In this document: piece by piece, positions 6,437-10,782 of the stretch
How positions within the stretch are numbered: position 1 is the stretch's first letter
How the letters are laid out: the number at the start of each line of letters is the position of its first letter
DNA from: Pseudomonadota bacterium
Lineage (GTDB): Bacteria; Pseudomonadota; Gammaproteobacteria; UBA1113
Direction of reading: 5' to 3'
Length of the DNA stretch: 10,782 nt
NCBI GenBank assembly: GCA_021782065.1
Contig: JAJXVQ010000033.1
Span: 1 to 10,782 of the forward strand
Made by a program: the position numbers and the translations under genes
Notes under the pieces: generated by a model
Databases searched by the model: none
What the model was told of the DNA's origin: nothing
Seen by the model: the letters and a program-made list of their open reading frames with translations, nothing else

Positions 6437-7219
6437 TTATTTATTCTTAGCTACAAAATCATCGATTAATTTTCTGGCGATGCTAATAGAAGAACCTGTT
6501 AATCCGGTTAAATTATCTGCGGTATACCACGCCGCCGCTTCTAATTCACCATCGCGTAATTCTATGTCGCCGTCAGCATAATCGGCCGTAAAGGCTATCA
6601 TTAATGAATCGGGGAAAGGCCAAGGTTGCGAATTGAAATACTGGATGTTTTTAACTTGCAAGCCTACTTCTTCATACACTTCTCTATGCACAGTTTCTTC
6701 TAAAGTCTCCCCCGCTTCTACAAAGCCCGCAATTAAACCGTACACATTGGGTATAAAATCCGCTTTGCGGGCTAACAAAATTTGATTGTCTTTACGAATG
6801 GCTACAATGATAGAGGGCGAGATACGGGGATAAAATAGCAAATGACAAGATGGGCATTGTCGCTCAAAACCACTGCCATTGACTTTTGTCTCTACTCCAC
6901 AACGCCCGCAATAGCGATGATTTTTATCCCAACTGATGACTTGATGTGCGCGCACCAGCAAATTAAACGATTGTGGATATAAGGCTTCTAGTGCGGCTCG
7001 TAGCGGCAACCAAGTATAAGGAAGCGGTATTTCTTTAGGGCCGGTTACCTCTACTGCGTCGATCTCTGATCCGTCATAGGTTCCTAGCGGATGTGTAATT
7101 TGTTGTTTTTTTAACCATGCAGGCGCTGCAAAAAACTTGGGTATACAATAAGTAGCATCTTTTTTTTCTAGCAAAACGTTATCGTTACAATAATATAATT
7201 TTTGCGTGGTATTTGGCAT
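6437..7219 (-). CDS. nudC: NAD(+)/NADH diphosphatase NudC
   Basis: 260 residues, matching E. coli NudC. NudC hydrolyses NADH/NAD to nicotinamide mononucleotide and AMP and removes NAD caps from RNA 5' ends. Domains in order: a variable N-terminal domain (1-95); a zinc ribbon with Cys104, Cys107, Cys122 and Cys125 (YCGRCG...CPSCH); and the Nudix domain. The Nudix box is complete at 165-187, with Gly165, Glu171 and the RE-x2-EE-x-G block at 179-186. SQPWPFPDS at 197-205 is the NudC-specific motif that separates it from other Nudix enzymes. TGGAG at 7227-7231, 7 nt upstream, supports the start. It is divergent from the methyltransferase and has its own clear promoter. Confidence 0.97.
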   Translation of the reverse strand: MPNTTQKLYYCNDNVLLEKKDATYCIPKFFAAPAWLKKQQITHPLGTYDGSEIDAVEVTGPKEIPLPYTWLPLRAALEALYPQSFNLLVRAHQVISWDKNHRYCGRCGVETKVNGSGFERQCPSCHLLFYPRISPSIIVAIRKDNQILLARKADFIPNVYGLIAGFVEAGETLEETVHREVYEEVGLQVKNIQYFNSQPWPFPDSLMIAFTADYADGDIELRDGELEAAAWYTADNLTGLTGSSISIARKLIDDFVAKNK

Positions 7220-7255
7220 AATAAGACTCCAGCTGGGTTATGCGATGCTCACTCC

Positions 7256-7284
7256 ATTGTAGCGAGTTTTGTCGATATGTACAA
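7256..7284 (-). promoter_or_regulatory. nudC promoter (sigma-70 type)
   Basis: On the minus strand TTGTAC (7284-7279) and TACAAT (7261-7256) are separated by exactly 17 nt. The predicted start is near 7249, giving a leader of about 30 nt to the nudC ATG at 7219. A perfect 10-bp palindrome CTAGCGCTAG (7288-7297) lies just upstream of the -35 and might bind a regulator. Confidence 0.6.
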
Positions 7285-7308
7285 TTGCTAGCGCTAGAAA
7301 ATCCTGGG

Positions 7309-7442
7309 CTTTGAATCGAAGCACTGTTATCCTCGATCGGAGTCTGTACTCGGTACTCCGGGTATCAAGGATGACAACGCTTCGATTTAAGTTAAATAAG
7401 TTGATTCAACTCTCGTATCTTCAAGCACGATGGGTATATAAT
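7309..7442. repeat. Palindromic dispersed element, copy R5, between divergent genes
   Basis: Arms TTGAATCGAAGC (7311-7322) and GCTTCGATTTAA (7379-7390) flank a core of 7326-7374 (GTTATCCTCGAT to AAGGATGAC). The core carries CGGAGTCTGTACTCGGTACT instead of the GGCCGCGAGGCCGC centre of R2, R4 and R7, and resembles R1 on the opposite strand. The right arm continues to TCGTATCTTC and CGATGGGTATATAAT, so the element's end coincides with a TATAAT at 7437-7442, 30 nt before the methyltransferase ATG. Confidence 0.75.
7437..7442 (+). promoter_or_regulatory. Possible methyltransferase -10 box at a repeat end
   Basis: TATAAT is a perfect -10 consensus, 29 nt before the ATG at 7472, formed at the outer end of repeat R5. 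No convincing -35 is found 16-18 nt upstream, so the promoter call is tentative. Confidence 0.35.
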
Positions 7443-7471
7443 CCATATTTATCCATTCATAGGAGTGCCCC

Positions 7472-8218
7472 ATGTTTAAAGATCATTTTTCTGGACATGC
7501 TCATCAATACAACAGCGCACGCCCAACCTACCCTGATAATCTATTTAACTATTTAAATACGCTGGTTAAAAGCCACGATCTCGCCTGGGACTGCGCTACT
7601 GGCAACGGCCAAGCGGCGGTAAAGTTAGCGCCCTATTTTAAAACCGTTATCGCCACAGACGGTAGCAAAACTCAATTAGATGAAGCCACACCCTGCGCTA
7701 ATGTGCAGTATCGCGTGGCCATGGCTGAGAATTCTGGTTTAGATAGCCATTCAGTCGATTTAATTACCGTAGCACAAGCCGTACATTGGTTTGATTTCAA
7801 CAAATTTTATCAAGAAGCCAAGCGCGTGTTAAAACCCAATGGCATTATAGCGGTGTGGTGCTATGTTTTATTTTACACGGACAATGTCGCTTTTAATTTT
7901 CTAATCAATAGTTTTTACACCGATATTGTTAGCCCATATTGGCCACCCGAAAGAAAATACCTTGATGAAGCTTATACAACGATCCCTTTTCCTTTTACAG
8001 AAATAACCTCTATTCCAAAGTTTTCCATTGTCAATCATTGGAGCTGCAAACAAATTATTAACTACTTACAAACTTGGTCTGGAGTAAAAGCCTATGAAGC
8101 ACATTTCAAGGAAAACCCGGTAGAAAAATGGTTGCTGCCTAGATTAGCGGATTGTATTAGCGATATGGAAAAACCATTAACCGTAACGATGCCATTAGCG
8201 ATGAAAGTGGGATATTAA
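7472..8218 (+). CDS. Class I SAM-dependent methyltransferase
   Basis: 248 residues, typical for the Methyltransf_11/TMT1-CRG1-like group of small-molecule methyltransferases; yeast members methylate trans-aconitate and related acids, but the substrate here is not known. The N-terminus MFKDHFSGHAHQYNSARPTY fits the FS-x2-A-x2-Y-x3-RP-x-YP start of this group. The SAM-binding motif I is AWDCATGNGQAA at 38-49; the acidic motif II residue is Asp63 in ATDGS; VDLITVAQAVHWFD at 95-108 is motif IV with the group's characteristic AxHWFD; and LKPNGIIAVW at 120-129 is motif VI. The C-terminal half is the variable substrate-binding part. AGGAG at 7461-7465, 6 nt from the ATG, fixes the start. It is soluble with no signal peptide, divergent from nudC, and probably transcribed alone. 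Confidence 0.9.
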   Translation: MFKDHFSGHAHQYNSARPTYPDNLFNYLNTLVKSHDLAWDCATGNGQAAVKLAPYFKTVIATDGSKTQLDEATPCANVQYRVAMAENSGLDSHSVDLITVAQAVHWFDFNKFYQEAKRVLKPNGIIAVWCYVLFYTDNVAFNFLINSFYTDIVSPYWPPERKYLDEAYTTIPFPFTEITSIPKFSIVNHWSCKQIINYLQTWSGVKAYEAHFKENPVEKWLLPRLADCISDMEKPLTVTMPLAMKVGY

Positions 8219-8236
8219 CATTTCGAAGTAAAATGC

Positions 8237-8449
8237 ATATATCCTTATCACCAATGAAAATATGAGTTCTTGATGAATACTATAGATTTAAACCGAAGCG
8301 TTGTCATCCTCGACCGAAGGTCGGGGATCCAGGATCATATAGGTTTTTACTGGACCCCCGACTGCGGCCTTGCCGAGGATGACAACGTTTTAGTACTGTG
8401 TTTGTAGAAAGTATTGTTCTCGCATTTTGAAGTGTAATGGGTATATACT
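8237..8449. repeat. Palindromic dispersed element, copy R6 (both outer arms)
   Basis: This is the most complete copy. The left arm contains ATCACCAATGAAAATATGAG, TTGATGAATACTATAG and TTTAAACCGAAGC; the core is 8303-8383, GTCATCCTCGACC to GCCGAGGATGAC, with inner GGATCCAG and CTGGACCC hairpin halves and the CCGACTGCGGCC block. A diverged right arm ends in TCGCATTTTGAAGTG and TAATGGGTATATACT at 8449. It fills most of the 258-bp gap between the methyltransferase and Ntn-hydrolase genes. Its right end overlaps a TATACT that could serve the next gene. Confidence 0.82.
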
Positions 8450-8476
8450 AACAATAACCAAATACGGAGATACCCC

Positions 8477-9583
8477 ATGTCAAACAAAAATGCTAATCGT
8501 GGTCTTTTATTAGCCACTCTCATCGCAACTCTACTCTCAATACAACCTATTGCCAGCGCTTGTACGGGCATTATGCTAAAAGATCAAGACAATTCTTTTG
8601 TAAATGGGCGCACTGTTGAATTCGGCATTGCTATAGACAGTTCCGTTGCTGTTGTACCACGAAATTACACCTTCGTAGGCCAAACCCCTATGGGTAAAGG
8701 CATGCAATACACCAGCAAATATGCCGCAGTGGGTGTGGTTGCCTATAAGGATTTAAATCTGCTCGATGGCCTCAATGAAAAAGGTTTAGCGGTAGGTGCG
8801 TTCTATTTCCCTACCTTTGCTCAATACACGCCAGAAACCGCTCAAAATCAAAATACATCCCTCTCTCCTGGAGATTTTCCGAATTGGCTATTGACTCAAT
8901 TTGCAACCGTTGGCGAAGTACGCCAAGCAATTGAAAGCGGCAAAGTTGTGATCACCCCCACCATCATGCCTGGCTGGGGCAGTACACCGCCCCCCTTTCA
9001 TTATGTCGTTTATGATAAATCAGGTGCCAGCATTGCCATTGAACCCCTTAATGGCAAATTAGTCGTCCGTAATAATCCGCTAGGTGTGTTTACAAATTCC
9101 CCGCCTCTAGATTGGCATATGACGAATCTGCGTAATTACATTTCACTGAATACGCACAATGTGCCAGAAAAAACTTTAGGCGGACAAACTTTTAAGGAGC
9201 TGGGACAAGGTAACGGCATGCTAGGCTTGCCCGGTGATTTTACACCACCGTCAAGATTTGTACGCGCCGCAATCTTTAGCACTACGGCTATACCCGCCAA
9301 AAATGCCGATGCGGGCATTCAACAAATTTTTCACATTCTAAATAATTTCGACATCCCCGTGGGTGTTGCTCAAGCAGAATCCAATGGCGTAACGAACACG
9401 GACTATACATTGCTGACCATGGCGCGTGATCCACAAAATCTGCGCTATTACTATAAATCGTATGACGATCAGACTATTAGAATGGTGCAACTTAACAGCT
9501 TTGATCTGAATGCAAAAACAATAAAAGTGTTGAGCACAAAAGGTTCGCAGCCTGTAGTGGATATGTCGGATAAATTGCAGTAA
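8477..9583 (+). CDS. Exported linear-amide C-N hydrolase (choloylglycine hydrolase / penicillin V acylase family)
   Basis: 368 residues. The family cleaves amide bonds of penicillin V, bile-salt conjugates, N-acyl amino acids or acyl-homoserine lactones using an N-terminal cysteine nucleophile. Residues 1-28 are a signal peptide: basic N-region, hydrophobic LLLATLIATLLSI, and signal-peptidase site ASA at 26-28. Cleavage exposes Cys29, the start of the conserved CTGIMLK. Arg45 and Glu48 (NGRTVEF) lie at the spacing expected for the catalytic Arg and the acidic residue of Gram-negative members. Asn207 in FTNSPPLDWHMTNLRNY and Arg260/Arg263 in PSRFVRAA match the remaining active-site Asn and Arg. 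Location is therefore probably periplasmic or secreted. GGAG is 6 nt before the ATG. Substrate (bile salt, antibiotic or quorum signal) cannot be fixed from sequence. Cys29 after a poor lipobox makes lipidation unlikely. Confidence 0.9.
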   Translation: MSNKNANRGLLLATLIATLLSIQPIASACTGIMLKDQDNSFVNGRTVEFGIAIDSSVAVVPRNYTFVGQTPMGKGMQYTSKYAAVGVVAYKDLNLLDGLNEKGLAVGAFYFPTFAQYTPETAQNQNTSLSPGDFPNWLLTQFATVGEVRQAIESGKVVITPTIMPGWGSTPPPFHYVVYDKSGASIAIEPLNGKLVVRNNPLGVFTNSPPLDWHMTNLRNYISLNTHNVPEKTLGGQTFKELGQGNGMLGLPGDFTPPSRFVRAAIFSTTAIPAKNADAGIQQIFHILNNFDIPVGVAQAESNGVTNTDYTLLTMARDPQNLRYYYKSYDDQTIRMVQLNSFDLNAKTIKVLSTKGSQPVVDMSDKLQ

Positions 9584-9612
9584 GAAGAAAAATAACTGTA
9601 GACCAGAACCTT

Positions 9613-9711
9613 GTCATCCTCGACCAGGCCGCGAGGCCGCAGTCGGGGATGACAAAGCTTCGATTCAAGTCTATAGTATTCCTCGCATTTTCATTGGCGA
9701 TGGGCATAGAT
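9613..9711. repeat. Palindromic dispersed element, copy R7, between convergent genes
   Basis: The core (9613-9653) is GTCATCCTCGAC, then CAGGCCGCGAGGCCGC, then AGTCGGGGATGAC. The right arm reads AAAGCTTCGATTCAAGTC, TATAGTATTCCTCGCATT and TTCATTGGCGATGGGCATAG to about 9711, a near-perfect reverse complement of the left arms of R1, R3 and R6. The left side has no clear arm. It lies between the Ntn-hydrolase stop and the stop of the flavoprotein gene 9 bp beyond, and could terminate both transcripts. Confidence 0.84.
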
Positions 9712-9719
9712 AATCTATA

Positions 9720-10782
9720 CTACACCACCTGCCCTGCCGCCCAACCCGAAGACCAGGCCCATTGAAAATTATAACCGCCTAACCAACCTGTTACATCCAA
9801 CACTTCGCCTATAAAATACAAGCCTTTGATATCCGTGGCTTCCATGGTTTTAGACGAAATTGCCGCGCAATCTACACCCCCTAAGGTTACTTCCGCGGTA
9901 CGATAACCTTCAGTGCCATTGGGTTTAATCCCATAAGCGTTGATCAATTCAGCTATTTGTTCAAATTCACGGTATGAAATGGCCGCTAAGGTTTTAACCG
10001 CTAGCGTGGGTTCTAAGAATAAGTCAATCATGCGTTTAGAGAAGTATTCAGCTAAAAGCGTATTCAGTTGTTTTTGTGGATGATATTTTTGCGCTTGTTT
10101 CAAATGCGCTAGCAGATCTAGTTGCGGTAATAAGTTGATTGTTATTTCTTCTCCGGGCTGCCAATACGATGAAATTTGTAAAATGGCCGGACCACTTAAC
10201 CCCCGATGAGTGAATAAGATATTTTCACGAAAATCTATTCTATCGTTGCTGACGATACTGTCTACGGCTATACCCGATAACAGCGACAATTTATCTTTGT
10301 CTACAGGATGCAACGTTAAAGGCACTAAAGCGGCTCGTGTAGGCCATACCTTAATACCAAACTGCTCCGCTATTTTATAGCCAAATGGACTAGCACCCAT
10401 GGTAGGAATAGACAACCCGCCGCTGGCAATCACCAAAGATTGACAATGAAAATCGCCTGCTGATGTTTTTAATTTAAAATGGTGATCGCTTTCTTTTGTG
10501 ATGCTTTCTATGCTGGTGTTTAAACGTATTTCAGCTGCAGCCAGTTCGCACTCGGCCAACAAGAGATCGACTATGTCTTTGGATTTATGATCGCAAAATA
10601 GTTGGCCTAGTGCTTTTTCATGAAAGGGAATATGGTATTTTTTGACTAGCTCTATAAAGTCCCATTGGGTGTACCGACTCAAGGCCGATTTACAGAAATG
10701 TGGATTATTGGAAATGAAATTATCCGGCGTTACATTGTAATTGGTAAAATTGCAGCGACCACCGCCCGACATTAGAATTTTC
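9720..10782 (-). CDS. HI0933/YhiN-family FAD-dependent oxidoreductase (5' end outside window)
   Basis: The minus-strand frame is open from the right edge to a TAG at 9720-9722, about 353 residues. The ATG at 10770-10772 is internal: three more in-frame codons (KIL) precede it and KILMSGGGRCNFTN is a family block, so the N-terminal FAD-binding GxGxxG segment, perhaps 40 residues, is missing. Further signatures are ASGGLSIPTMGASPFGY, VPLTL, ILFTHRGLSGPAILQISSYW, the near-C-terminal GYRTAEVTLGGVD and GLYFIGEVLDVTGWLGGYN, which closes the FAD site. Members are annotated as NAD(P)/FAD-dependent or aminoacetone-oxidase-like flavoproteins; their physiological reaction is unsettled. It is convergent with the Ntn-hydrolase gene across repeat R7. 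Confidence 0.93.
   Translation of the reverse strand, partial: KILMSGGGRCNFTNYNVTPDNFISNNPHFCKSALSRYTQWDFIELVKKYHIPFHEKALGQLFCDHKSKDIVDLLLAECELAAAEIRLNTSIESITKESDHHFKLKTSAGDFHCQSLVIASGGLSIPTMGASPFGYKIAEQFGIKVWPTRAALVPLTLHPVDKDKLSLLSGIAVDSIVSNDRIDFRENILFTHRGLSGPAILQISSYWQPGEEITINLLPQLDLLAHLKQAQKYHPQKQLNTLLAEYFSKRMIDLFLEPTLAVKTLAAISYREFEQIAELINAYGIKPNGTEGYRTAEVTLGGVDCAAISSKTMEATDIKGLYFIGEVLDVTGWLGGYNFQWAWSSGWAAGQVV

Noticed and set aside
7269..7556. Plus-strand open frame of 95 codons before the methyltransferase
   Set aside because: It reads through repeat R5 and overlaps the methyltransferase in another frame; the latter has the better ribosome binding site and clear motifs.
8347..8571. Minus-strand open frame of 74 codons upstream of and overlapping the Ntn-hydrolase
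   Set aside because: It is antisense to the signal peptide region and ends in repeat R6 with the same SSSARPQSGVQ peptide, so it is a repeat and shadow product.
9492..9707. Minus-strand open frame of 71 codons across repeat R7
   Set aside because: Half is repeat (FVIPDCGLA) and half is antisense to the Ntn-hydrolase; there is no start signal.

Overview
The window reads as a chromosomal segment of a gammaproteobacterium. HemB, GlnK, UbiK, LptM, NudC, ElbB and ComM/YifB all carry gammaproteobacterial family signatures. The moderately AT-rich composition, the crowding of palindromic repeats and the mix of a Kdo hydroxylase with an exported choloylglycine-hydrolase-type enzyme suggest a host-associated lineage such as Legionellales/Coxiellaceae. 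That placement is inference from gene content, not from a database search.

Layout, left to right. Positions 1-1545 (minus strand) hold hemB followed by elbB, which runs off the left edge, with a probable intrinsic terminator between them. Positions 1804-3722 (minus strand) hold ubiK followed by comM. Positions 3723-3824 are a divergent control region with a long, almost perfect inverted repeat containing two face-to-face extended -10 elements. To its right, glnK (plus) converges with lptM (minus) with only 3 bp between stop codons. lptM is divergent from an alpha/beta-hydrolase (4537-5208), which is followed by a Kdo hydroxylase gene (5328-6248). nudC (minus) converges on the latter and is divergent from a SAM methyltransferase (7472-8218). 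An exported Ntn-hydrolase (8477-9583) follows and converges with a 5'-truncated HI0933/YhiN-type flavoprotein at the right edge.

The genes are mostly housekeeping and do not form one pathway. Loose themes are tetrapyrrole and quinone biosynthesis (hemB, ubiK), envelope/LPS work (lptM, kdoO) and nucleotide or nitrogen homeostasis (nudC, glnK).

The striking feature is a dispersed family of nested palindromic elements, seven copies in 10.8 kb, placed in nearly every gene junction. Each has a GTCATCC...GGATGAC core, often with one or two longer outer arms that end in a conserved ATTGGCGATGGGTATA-type sequence. The copies abut gene boundaries very tightly. One supplies the last 27 codons and the stop of ubiK, one supplies the stop codon of the hydrolase gene, and three end at the presumptive promoters of hemB, the methyltransferase and the Ntn-hydrolase. 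No transposase is visible, so these look like non-autonomous, MITE- or REP-like elements. No tRNA, rRNA, CRISPR array or insertion sequence was seen. No gene-free stretch exceeds 300 bases; the longest two (1546-1803 and 8219-8476) are filled mainly by these repeats.
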